From Palaemon carinicauda (Eukaryota; Arthropoda; Malacostraca; Decapoda; Palaemonidae): a stretch of DNA of 64,000 nucleotides. Shown here one piece after another: positions 1 through 9,980 of the stretch. Location: NCBI RefSeq assembly GCF_036898095.1, contig NC_090746.1, positions 52,009,098 through 52,073,097 of the forward strand, read 5' to 3'. Position numbers and translations under genes: made by a program. Each line of letters opens with the position of its first letter. The stretch's first letter is position 1. The notes under the pieces were generated by a model. That model ran no database searches, was not told where the DNA came from, and saw nothing but the letters and a program-made list of their open reading frames with translations.

Positions 1-732
1 TCGACAAATACCACCCAAAAAAATTGCAGGTTTGTCGTGTAGTTGCGCAGTTCGATGATGTTTGCCTAACTCACTTTCGAAACATTCTGAAAAGTCGTAC
101 CAAGCAACTATCTATCGATAGTTTCTTTAAAAAACTACGAAGCGAACTCGTGATGAAGAGGATGGAAGTGGTTCAAAGAAAATGGCAAAGAGTGAAGCGA
201 AAGAAATTCAATCAATTTTAAGTGGAGAGAGTGAAAGTGATTAAAATTAATCATCAAAAAGAAAAAAAAAATGTAAAAAAAAATATAAAATATAAAAATA
301 AAAAAAATAAATGAGCTAAGTTATGTTAAAGTTCACTTAGTGTAAGTTAGAATAAGTTACGGTAGTGTACGTTTATCGTAGTTAACCTCTCTACCTCCTC
401 GCCGCCCGTCAGTCTCCTCTCTGCATAGCAAGACCAACAACACCTGCGCTGGAGTTTCTAAGGTAAAGTGACGCAAAAAAACCCGTTTCTTATTTATAAT
501 TTTTGATAATTCTTCTTTTTTACATGTCTATTATCTAATTTAGTGTGCATTATTCTCATGGGAAATTATGTGTAGTAGTTTATTAAGGAGTTATCATAGG
601 TTTTTGGGCTCAACCATGGATTAATCCTATTTCAATGTATTCTTATGGGAAAATTCGTTTCTACATCCGTACATTTTCTACATCCGTAGTCGGTTGTGGA
701 ATGGATTAAATTCGTATGCAGAGGTACCACTG
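1..732 (+). mobile_element. Tigger-type (pogo/Tc1-mariner) DNA transposon, 3' end only
   Basis: This is the right-hand part of an element related to the complete Tigger at 9655-12228. Its first 230 bases match the transposase C-terminus at about 11570-11800, and the following non-coding tail is also shared. It ends at base 732 in a TIR-like end (a variant of the inverted CAGTGG terminus) followed by TA, the usual target dinucleotide. The left part lies outside the window. The tail differs from the second copy by many substitutions and small indels, so the copies are old or belong to different subfamilies. Confidence 0.85.
3..221 (+). pseudogene. Tigger transposase C-terminal fragment
   Basis: The frame reads through CRVVAQFDDVCLTHF and SRTKQLSIDSFF and then a Lys/Arg-rich tail to a TAA stop at 219-221. 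The same block ends the transposase of the Tigger at 9655-12228 (11541-11810). It is the basic tail downstream of the DDE catalytic domain and has no catalytic residue itself. The 5' part is cut by the window edge. Compared with the second copy, the tail after SFF is shorter and diverged, so function is very unlikely. Confidence 0.8.
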
Positions 733-737
733 TATAT

Positions 738-804
<67 letters not shown>
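733..804. repeat. (TA)n microsatellite with a short (CA)n stretch
   Basis: A near-pure TA dinucleotide run lies between the right end of the Tigger fragment and the left end of DIRS copy A. Both transposon ends abut it directly. The alternating Tyr/Ile open frames across it are artefacts of the repeat. Confidence 0.95.
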
Positions 805-809
<5 letters not shown>

Positions 810-1138
810 GGCTCAGGTCGTGATGGAAGTTCCTTCAAAGGTAGTTTCCTAGGTATATTTGACTACAGTGATATATCCCAGAGAATTTACCAAAGGTATC
901 CAGAATTCTAACTCCTGGAGCGAATATCCCTTAAAATTTTAAAAAGGATATCGCGTAATATCAGAGGACGTATTCTTGACACGTTTCATGGCTATTACAC
1001 CCCCAATAGCGCTTTCGCTTCGAGGGGAAAGAGTGGCAAGAATAAGGAGAGTCGTTAAACAGACAACGCTCTCGACACTCCTACTGTACTGTAAATAGTG
1101 CGCCAAATCGCCACCGCGAGGCGCCACCAAGCCATTCT
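805..1138. repeat. DIRS copy A left inverted terminal repeat
   Basis: Apart from its first 30 or so bases, this segment is the reverse complement of 9056-9380. Shared landmarks include the GCGCTTTCGCTTCGAGGGGA stretch and the GCGAGGCGCCACC stretch. The outermost bases (TTTTGGGCTCAGG...) have no counterpart at the right end but are found inverted in the internal complementary region. Confidence 0.9.
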
Positions 1139-1211
1139 TTCTCTCGTAGCTTCGTTGACCGGTGTTATCCCGTGTTATCTCTTGCTATTTTGGAGTTTTT
1201 TGGTCGCTATT

Positions 1212-1266
1212 ATGTCTTCACCAGCCTCATCAGCTTCTGGAAAATTAAGTAATATCTTTGATTTGT
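1212..1266 (+). CDS. Putative leader exon of DIRS copy A gag
   Basis: An ATG opens a short frame reading MSSPASSASGKLSNIFDL. Copies B (23323) and C (38888) have the same short frame, MSQSSxSPSSGKLSTIF, at the same distance from the left repeat. The nucleotides TTGT|GTAAAT follow here and in copy C, looking like a 5' splice site. Copy A is two bases shorter in the exon than B and C, which would put it out of phase with the downstream gag exon at 3398. That it is a coding exon is inferred from conservation among copies, not proven. Confidence 0.5.
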
Positions 1267-3397
1267 GTAAATGTAAGCTCTTGCCAGTTTTGCTCTTCGA
1301 TTGAGATCGTAATTAACGTAACAAGAGCTGTTGCCAGCCGGATGGCGTCATGGACGCGGTCGTTCTTTCTGTACATTTAGTTAGCCAGAACGACCCTTTC
1401 CCGGCATTAATTGCTTTAATAACTTTAGCTATTTAGAATTTTAGCTAGGGATTCTTATATTATGTCATTGTTGTCGTGGATTTGGCTATTTATTTCGAGC
1501 CTCACGAGTGCTAGGCTTCCTAGCGTAGGCACCTACACACTTCATGCATGATATAACCTTCCTGTTAAAGTTTTATTAAAGCTCAGGCAATATTTTACAC
1601 ATTTAGGATATTACTGCATTATGCTTTCCTCTTCCAAGATAGTATACAGAGAGTTTCGGTGAACGATTCTCAATGCTCCTAGGCTACTAACTTAGGGACT
1701 TTAGTATACTTTCATACATGCCCTCATTGCTCTTGTATTGTCTTTAAAGGGGAGACTGACACCTCCTATACCTTTTAAGTCGATACTAATCTCCTAGGAG
1801 ATTTAAGAGCAATCCCCCTTCCCTCTGATTAGCCTAGGCTATTCTCAGTTTACTATGCTGCGAACCGATTTCTGGCAAAGTTTTACTGAGACGTTCCGTT
1901 TTCTTTCTCCTAACCACTGAGTCGGTTTTGAGTTTAGGACGGGACATCAGAGTAATGAGTCTGTGTTAAGCATCTTACTGTCTTGGCGAAATGATTTCCC
2001 ATGTCAGGTTAAGCTGCTTTTACAGGAGGCTAGACCTCCCTAGACCATACTTGGAGGGTTTTTTATGACAATTTCCCCGTTCCTTGGCCTAGCAGACAGT
2101 CCTGTGCTGGTAGATCTTAGACCGAAGAAATGACTTCTTCACTGCCTAAGGTCTCTGGTACGAGATTCTGTTCTCTTGTGAGATTGTGTCCTATGGGCCG
2201 CTCTCTCACTTGACTAACCCACCCTGGGGAAATGATTTCTCCTACCTGAGGTTACTCCATGAGACCAGAATCCCTTAAGTCGGGTGGTGCCTTCGGGCAT
2301 TACCTTACTTGTAAGACATCTACCCCCTCCCCTCTGTCTATTTCGTGTTGGATGAGCCAACACCCTCCTGGCCGTCGTTCTACATTTGACTCTAAGGGTT
2401 ATCTGTAGGACTGGCCTGAGGTTCCCTGTCTGCCGCCGGCCGAGCCGGCTGCCGGCAGGTACCCTCGTATTCCTTAGAGTGTTCTTCAGTCCTCCCTTGG
2501 ACTGCCTTCCATAGCCCATATGATTGGGATATGGTTGGGTGGAAGCCTGAATATAATTCCCCCTTCCACTTGAACCCTCATTCTGGATGTAGGCTGGCAA
2601 GGCTGAGCTCTTGTTGTCCTCCATCCTCTCTTTTTCTCTACCTTTCATTTTACTGGGCCATGTCAATTGTCTGCCGGCCGGCATTTGCTCTGCCGCCGCT
2701 TACTATGGGCATCGCTGATCGACAACCCAACGACAATAGACATACTGGGACCGGCTGCCGGCTACTGAGTTGCCGGCCGGCAACCGGCCACCCATAACTT
2801 GGACATTTGCCGTGGGCTGCCGCCGGGTCCTACTTGATGGAAGGATCCCCGGCTCCCGGCCGGCAGAGCCGTTGCCGGCGGCCTACCGCCGATTATTTTG
2901 AAGACGGTAATTGCCTTCAATAGCCCAGAATAGACCGGGATGTGCCGGCTTGCCCGGCAGATGCCAGCAGGTCCGGCATGTGCCGGCAGGCCTGACAGGA
3001 CTGGTGGCATGCTGCCGACAGTCAATGCTGTAGCCCAAAAGTTTTTTCCAACCTACAAGGTGCTTCATGGGCAGCCTATTGTTAGACCATCACATATAAG
3101 AGAGCGATTCTCTCTTCCATTAATGGTTATTATCCATTATTGTCTTTAATCCCCAATATTGAACCTAGAAGATTGTGTCAGGAAGACACTCTATATCAAA
3201 GGATATCATCTTCCCCTAAAAATTCTTAAAGAATTTTGCATTCAATATTGGAGGAGGTCATAGCAATTGACTGGACAGGAAACACATGTAGGTGTCTTTC
3301 CTATCTCTAGCTTACCCTATCCAAGCTAATATTAATAATATGTATGCTGAAATCTGAGAATTTCACCGAATACTTATATGCTTTTCTTTGTTTACAG
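1267..3397 (+). other. Putative intron of DIRS copy A, with a GCCGGC-rich segment
   Basis: These 2.1 kb separate the leader ATG frame from the gag frame and contain no conserved reading frame. They begin GTAAAT and end in a pyrimidine-rich tract plus ACAG (3380-3397), directly before GAGGAG. The same acceptor occurs at the same place in copies B, C and D. The 3' half (about 2440-3010) is crowded with GCCGGC/TGCCGGC words, a composition strongly unlike the AT-rich surroundings and shared with B and C. Open frames on either strand here are shadows of this biased composition. Confidence 0.5.
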
Positions 3398-5372
3398 GAG
3401 GAGCATCCCGAGTGCGGGAACAACTTTTGCAGGGTCCGTAGTAAGAACTTCTACGGCCATGACATGTGCAGGGCCCATGCTCGCTGCGCAATCACCAAGG
3501 GGGCTCTCAAGTATTGGGACCCACAGGTATGTACCGTTTGCGAAAAACTGGTTAAAGAGGCTTTTGACGATCAAAAGTCTACTGAGTCTAGGGACGCAGC
3601 AAGTTAGACGCTGTGAAAATGGGTCAGGGGCTTCCAGAAGAACACCTCTGGCCCATACCTTCCTAATGAAAAGACGAGGGCTTGTCTTTACCCTAGGGCA
3701 TCTTCGGATGCGGTTATTCCCCAGGCTCAACCTGAGATTCCCCTGGTTCAGATTCCGGGAGAATCTGAAGTTTCGGATGCCTTGGAGAGCATCCAATTAG
3801 AGGACAACATGTCAGTTGTCTCGGAGGAGACTGAGAACAATCTTCTAGTGGAGGAACTGGATCAGGCGGATGACGTTCTACCTGAGGCCGAAGTCGAGAA
3901 AGCCAAAACGATTTCGGTATCATCAGCCAAACGATTTCGGTATCATCAGCCACGGTGACTGAGCCGGTGCCTTCGACTTCTTCCGCTGCACCCCAGTTAG
4001 ATTCCATCACGAGTACGTTGCACTCGCTGTTGTCCATGGTGCAGGACATTCAGAAGAAATTGTCCGAGAAAGAGGCCTCTCTTGGGACGGAAATGCATCA
4101 GCTGGTCGCAACACGTTTGGCCCCGAAGAAGCTAAACGTCAAGGATCTCCCCGCCTTCTCTGACGTCAACCCCTGGAGGTACGCAGAGCATATGCCTATG
4201 TGGGGGGAGGGGGGAAGATCTTCCTCTCAGAAAAACTGGGCACTCTCCCAGTGGAGGAAATTGAGTTCTGGCCCAGCAAAGGGGCCTACCCGGATTGCTA
4301 TGTCCGTCTAAAGATGGAACCTGCATCAAAAGAGGAGACAGAGCCGAAGGAAACCATTGTCCTTGAACTCTCTAAGGCCCAGGCCTTATATACAACCACC
4401 TTGAAGGAGAGGGCCTTTACTAGCTCCAAGGTGCCGGCTCTCAGCAAGAAGCACCCGTCCTTCATTGCTGACTCCAAACCTGCCTTCCCCTTTATGGACA
4501 AAGGGCTTAAGGCAGCCTTAAAGGCTGTTGAGGCAGGGAAACCATGCCCTACACTGGAAGAGTGTAGACCTTTCTCCCTTGCCTTCCCATCAGATGATGC
4601 AGACTGGAAGGATGTTCACAACACCTTCACAGTTGGGAAGCTGGAGGCAGATATTGCCGGACGACAGTTCAGCGAAGACCTCCCGAAGCTGTCAGACTTT
4701 CTCCTACGCAGAGAACAGGAGACAAAAGAACGTCTTGCTGCTTCCTTGTCACTGCAGACTGGCCTAGAGACAATGGCAAGCATCCCGGATACCCCAGACA
4801 TGTACATGGTCTTTGCCAAATCTCATTTGGCAACGGTCACCAAGGACCTGTACAACTTTATTAAAGCCCGAAGGGCTTGCAGAGAGTTCGTGTTCGCCTC
4901 GGCTGCAGTGAGACACGAACCAAGGAAGCTGATAGCCTCCAACATCTGGGGAAAAGACCTCTTCCCAAGCAAAGTGGTCAAAGAGATCGTGGACAAAGCC
5001 GCTACAGAGAACAGAAACCTCTCTAAATGGGGCTTGTCCTCTAAAAGAAAATCTTCAGCTGATGAGGGTCCCCAGCCAAACAATAAGTCGAAACGACCAA
5101 AAGTGCCCTCTCAGCCTAAACAACAGCAACAGCTTCCCGTGGCCACGGTGTCCCAGACGGTGGCACAACCACCCACCACCTTCCAACTGGTGCCCCAAAC
5201 GCTGGCGACCCAGTCACCGGTGTTCACCCCAGTTTTTGAAAGGCAATCGACAACCTTTCGGCCGAAGTCTCGAGGTTCCTTTCGAGGCTCCTCCAGATGC
5301 CCCTTCAGAGGTAGGGGCAACAAAGGTGGACGTGGCCAAGGAGGTAAATCCTCCACCCAGCACTCAAAGTGA
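3398..5372 (+). pseudogene. DIRS copy A gag-like ORF (broken)
   Basis: The product would be the nucleic-acid-binding structural protein of the element. The N-terminus has a Cys/His-rich block, CGNNFCRVRSKNFYGHDMCR followed by HARC, then YWDPQVCTVCEKL. The middle region (VNPWRYAEHMPMW, about 4168-4200) leads to a long conserved segment, EFWPSKGAYPDCYVRLK to IKARRACREFVF to SNIWGKDLFP. The end is Gln-rich and then Arg/Gly/Ser-rich (5255-5372), ending in TGA at 5370-5372. Frame breaks occur near 3605 and 4200, and a 23-base tandem duplication lies at about 3908-3951. The order matches copies B and C. Homology to standard retroviral gag is not visible; the name reflects position. Confidence 0.75.
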
Positions 5373-5373
5373 G

Positions 5374-7034
5374 ATGCTACCGGTAGGAGGGAGACTTTTC
5401 CTCTTCCGGGATCGTTGGACCTTCGATCCCTGGGCCCACAGCCTAATCAAGAACGGACTAGGGTGGAGTTGGAGCTCAACTCTACCGAACTTCCCTCAAT
5501 TCTTCCAATACTCAACCCCCATATTGGAAGAATATGTTCAGGAACTCTTGAACAAAAGAGTTATAAGGAAGGCGAAGTCTGTCAGATTCCAAGGAAGGCT
5601 ATTTTGTGTTCCGAAGAAGGACTCGGAAAATCTCAGAGTCATTCTGGACTTGTCACCACTCAACAAGTTCATAGTGAACTACAAGTTCAAAATGCTGACG
5701 CTTCAACACATTAGGACCCTTTTGCCCAAATGGGCATACACAGTCTCCATAGACATGACGGATGCATACTGGCACGTTCCAATCAGCCGTCAAGTTTCCC
5801 CCTACCTGAGATTCAAACTACAAAAAAGAAAGTATGTTTTCAGAGCCATGCCCTTCGGTCTGAACATAGCTCCAAGGGTATTCACCTAGCTTGCGAATGC
5901 AGTCATTCATCAACTACGCCTAAAAGGAATCCAGGTGGTAGCCTACCTGGACGACTGGCTGGTGTGGGCAGCATCCGAGGAATAGTGCAGGCAAGCCTCC
6001 AAGGAAGTGATCCGGTTCCTGGAACACTTAGGATTCAAGATCAACTTGGAAAAATCTCGACTGTCTCCAGCTCAAAAGTTTCAGTGGCTGGGCGTCCACT
6101 GGAACTTGCAGTCACACTGCCTTTCCATTCCATCAAAGAAAAGGAAAGAGATAGCAGGATCTGTCAAAAGCCTTTTTCGGTCCGCAAGGATATCAAGAAG
6201 GCAACAGGAGAGTGTTGGGGTCCCTCCAGTTCTCCTCAGTGACAGATCCAGTTCCACACGGATGCCTCGAAAGAAGGGTGGGGAGGTCGCTCTCATCATC
6301 GGAAAGTCCAAGGAACCTGGTCTCCCCTCTTCAAAACCTTCCACATCAATTTTCTGGAAGCCATGCCAGTTTTTCTTTCTCTGAAGAAACTGAAACTTCG
6401 GTGCTCAATCCACATCTGTCTGGTTCTAGACAGTGAAGTCATAATGAGATGCCTAAACTGACAGGGCTCGAGATCGCCTCACATAAACCAATTGATACTA
6501 GCCATCCTCCACCTAGCGGAGAAGAAGAGATGGCACTTGTCAGCAGTCCACCTTCAAGGGTTCCGCAATGTGACAGCGGACGCTCTATCCAGGACCAAAC
6601 CGATAGAGTCAGAATGGTCCCTAGACGCAAGATCATTCTCCTTCATCTTACGTAAAGTCCCAGGACTGCAAATAGACCTTTTCGCAACGAGCGACAACAA
6701 GAAGCTACCCCGGTACGTAGCCCCGTACGAGGATCCTCTAGCGGAAGCAATGGACGCAATGTCCATAGATTGTAACAGATGGTCCAAGATCTACCTATTC
6801 CCTCCAACCAACCTTCTGCAGAAAGTCCTCGACAAACTGAGATTCTTTCGAGGGACAGCAGCAATAGTGGCCCACAAGTGGCCCAACAGCGTCTGGTTCC
6901 CTCTAGTAACGGAACTACGCCTGAAGCTGATCCCGTTGCCGGATCCAGTTCTGACTCAGCAAGTGCAGAAATTGACTGTCTCAGCTTCATCAGTGAAAAC
7001 CCAGAACCTTCATCTCATCATTTTCTCGCCTTAG
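5374..7034 (+). pseudogene. DIRS copy A reverse transcriptase / RNase H / MT-like ORF (broken)
   Basis: The frame opens at ATG 5374, one base after the gag TGA, suggesting stop-reinitiation coupling. RT motifs are present: FQGRLFCVPKK, LRVILDLSPLNKF, VSIDMTDAYWHVP, FRAMPFGLNIAPRVF, and the catalytic YLDDW at about 5944-5958. In-frame TAG codons at 5887 and 5983 interrupt it. Relative to copy C, about 177 bp are missing near 6250, between the RT thumb and the first RNase H aspartate. RNase H continues with HLQGFRNVTADALSR (about 6550-6594). The distal part, LFATSDNKKLPRYVAPYEDP to YLFPPTNLL, is the DIRS-typical methyltransferase-like extension. The frame closes at 7034, inside the recombinase ORF. 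Confidence 0.88.
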
Positions 7035-7996
7035 CGGTCAAGAAACGGTTCAGGATTTCTAGGGACAGTATTAACTTCTTAGAAGAATACAAGTCTAAGT
7101 CAACAAGAAGACAATATGAGTCTTCCTGGAAGAAGTGGGTGGCCTTTGTCAAGGCGAAGAAACCTAAGGAGATTTCTACAGATTTCTGTTTGTCCTTCTT
7201 CATCCATCTTCATGAACAAGGTTTAGCAGCCAATACGATTACTACATGTAAATCTGCCCTAGCCAGACCAATGATTTACGCCTTCCAGGTAGACTTTTCC
7301 AATGAGATCTTCAACAAGATTCCTAAAGCCTGCGCTAAACTTCGGCCCGCAGCTCCTCCTAAGCCCATTTTATGGTCTTTGGATAATGTTCTTCATTTAG
7401 CATTAACCCTGAACAATGAGGATTGCTTGCTGAAAGACTTGACTCAAAAGGTGATATTCTTATTTGCACTAGCCTCGGGAGCCAGAGTTAGCAAAATAGT
7501 GGCCCTCTCGAGGGATGATGGCCACATTCAGTTCACAGACGTCGGAGAACTGAACCTCTTTCCGGACCCGACGTTTCTCGCCAAGAACAAGCTGCCCACT
7601 AAGAGATGGGGTCCCTGGAGAATCTGTCCTCTGAAGGAAGAAGCATCCCTCTGCCCAGTGGAATGCCTAAAGGTCTATCTTCGTAGAACTTCAGACTTTA
7701 AGGGAGGTCAGCTTTTCAGGGGAGAGACTTCCAGTTCAACGTTATCCTTGAAACAGATAAGGGCGAAAATCACCTACTTTATACGCAGCACGGATCCAGA
7801 CAGTACACCCGCAGGTCATGATCCGAGTAAGGTTGCCTCGTCTCTGAATTTCTTTCAGACGATGTCGTTTGAAAGCCTTCGTGCTTATACTAGATGGAAG
7901 TCTTCCAGAGTTTTCTTCAAGCACTACGCGAAGCAATTACAAGAAATTAAATTTCATGTGGTGGCGGCGGGCAGTGTAATAAAACCTGCTGCTTGA
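6779..7996 (+). pseudogene. DIRS copy A tyrosine recombinase (open, but lacking a catalytic Arg)
   Basis: This 405-residue open frame starts MVQDLPIPSNQPSAESP, a start conserved in copies B and C, and overlaps the RT frame by about 255 bases. The SAM-like core-binding domain covers FLEEYKSKSTRRQYESSWKK to NTITTCKSALARP. The catalytic domain follows. The first Arg is in ASGARVSKIVAL. The box-II His is in AGHDPSK. The late Trp and Tyr nucleophile are in RWKSSRVFFKHY, spaced ten residues apart as in related recombinases. Where copies B and C read HDPRK, this copy reads HDPSK (codon 7826-7828), replacing the second catalytic Arg with Ser. The frame is otherwise intact to TGA at 7994-7996, so it is the best preserved recombinase here but is probably inactive. 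Confidence 0.9.
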
Positions 7997-8884
7997 TTAC
8001 TGCGAAGAACAGTGCACTATTTGGGTCTTATAGTGAAGGGTGTACATGATAAACTTTCAAGCCATATCATGTTGAGTATTGTGTTTAGTGATTACACTAT
8101 AGACTGTTCTATTCACACGGGTGACTTTAAGCATAACAGACTGACACAAGTGCCAGGCATACCTATATGCACAGTGTTCCTAGTAACAACAGAATGCTTA
8201 GTGAAATTCTTATATTTCCCTTAGAGTGGCTGGTGTTTCTTTTTCAGATGAAACTGATTTCATTTTCTGTTATTACTGTTTATGCTCCTTTACAGAATTG
8301 TTCAGTGTAATATGTAATTGATTACATCTATGATTTTAAAATTTTATTGTAATAAACAATAGAACGAATCTTTGCGTCTCTTTCGCCCCAAACATTTCAG
8401 TTTATGTATAAAGTCAGAGCATCCTTGATTCTTTTGATATTTAAAAAAATATCGGAACAAAGATTCCTATTGTTCCAAGCAAACAGGTAAGAACTTATTG
8501 TACTAGACTGTTCATTTTACTGTTTAAGGTTTCCTTCACATATATAAATCTGTCCGTCTCTTTAACAACAGACCCGGGAAGTACAGTAACCTGCACAGAT
8601 CAATACCATCCAAGTACAGACTATGCTTTACGTATATGAGGACACTGATATACAAACTGTTTGCTAGATTGTTTCCTTGAACTCACAATCCTCGGGTTTT
8701 TTCCTTGAGTCTACCAAGACTCTTCCCTGTAGGGGGCAGGAAGCACTGACCTATTTCATGATCAGCTGATTGATGTATAACGGTAACATCAAGTGTCTCT
8801 AGGTCTAAAAGACCAAAAGGAAAGATTTATCTTGAGATGAACGGCACTATTGAAAATCCACAGATACATTAATACTCTGGTAAA
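7997..8884 (+). other. DIRS copy A 3' non-coding region
   Basis: This lies between the recombinase stop and the internal complementary region. It aligns in order with 45957-46748 of copy C, including CTGCG-AGAACAGTG just after the stop. A candidate poly(A) signal AATAAA sits at 8351-8356; copy C has AATAAA at the matching place (46301-46306), while copy B has a degenerate version. A CCCTG-rich motif near 8730 (CCCTGTAGGGGGCAGG) recurs in B and C. No gene is seen. Confidence 0.6.
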
Positions 8885-8982
8885 CTTCCATCACGACGAC
8901 ATGGCCTGAGCCCAAGAAACGGTTTTTGAGCGAAGCGAAAAATCTATTTTTGGGTGAGGTACCCATGTCGTCCTGATGGACT
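8885..8982. repeat. DIRS copy A internal complementary region (ICR)
   Basis: The first part (to GAGCCCAA, about 8915) is the reverse complement of the element's left outer end. The second part (GAAACGGTTTTTGAGCGAAG onward) is the reverse complement of the right outer end. The point where they meet therefore reads as the junction of a circularised element. This is the diagnostic DIRS arrangement used to regenerate both ends during replication. Confidence 0.9.
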
Positions 8983-9055
8983 CACCCTCTTTTTAACAAA
9001 AGGATAATGAATCCTTCCCTATGGTACTGTATCTGCAACACCTACAAAGCTACAA

Positions 9056-9428
9056 AGAATGGCTTGGTGGCGCCTCGCGGTGGCGATTTGGCGCACTATT
9101 TACAGTACAGTGGGAGTGTCGAGAGTGTTGTCTCTTTAACGACACTCCTTATTCTTGCCACTCTTTCCCCTCGAAGCGAAAGCGCTATTGGAAGTGTAGA
9201 TAGCCATGAGACGTGTCAAGAATACGTCTTCTGATATTACGCGATATCCCTTTTAAAATTTTAAGGGATATTCGCTCCAGGAGTTAGAATTCTGGATACC
9301 TTTGGTAAATTCTCTGGGATATATCACTGTAGTCAAATATACCTAGGAAGCTACCTTTGAAGGAACTTCCATCAGGACGACATGGCTACCTCACCCAAAA
9401 ATAGATTTTTTGCTTCACTCAAAATCCG

Positions 9429-9430
<2 letters not shown>
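9056..9430. repeat. DIRS copy A right inverted terminal repeat
   Basis: The reverse complement of the left repeat, extended outward by about 60 bases ending ACCCAAAAATAGATTTTTTG...CAAAATCCGTT. This extension is absent from the left repeat but is copied in the ICR. It abuts (TA)n directly. Confidence 0.9.
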
Positions 9431-9675
<245 letters not shown>

Positions 9676-9980
9676 TTGTCCCAACATACGAATTTTCCAA
9701 CATACGAAGTAAAATTCGACCAAATTTCTGTCTCAACATACGAAGTGTTGCTCCAACATACGACGTAAACAATACGCTTACCAGTGGAATTTTCTCGAAA
9801 GCGTCCAGCGTAGTTTGTTGTTGACGCCGCTAGACGGCAGCACATCGGAGGGACGCCAATCGAGCGTCACCTTGATCAGTCCTCTCATCGCGTGCGCATC
9901 GTGTGGTTGTCCTCTATTCGCTCAGTTTTAACAGTTTTTTATCTTGCCTTTTCACGTGTTGTTTTCTGTGTTCCATAATC

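Larger units (their letters stand above)
805..9430 (+). mobile_element. DIRS-like tyrosine-recombinase retrotransposon, copy A
   Basis: This is an 8.6 kb element with all structural hallmarks of DIRS. It has inverted terminal repeats (805-1138 and 9056-9430) and, near its 3' end, an internal complementary region (8885-8982) that joins complements of the two outer ends. Between them lie gag-like, RT/RNase H and tyrosine recombinase reading frames, all on the plus strand, with the recombinase ORF overlapping the RT ORF. It starts TTTTGGGCTCA and ends CAAAATCCGTT. Both flanks are (TA)n, so no target duplication can be read, and DIRS elements normally make none. Stops, frameshifts and a deletion of about 177 bp make it non-autonomous. 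Confidence 0.92.

Noticed and set aside
2214..2684. 156-codon minus-strand frame, and other open frames in the DIRS 5' regions (for example 2531-3149, 24337-24867 and 39902-40769)
   Set aside because: They are not conserved among copies A, B and C and arise from the GCCGGC-rich composition.
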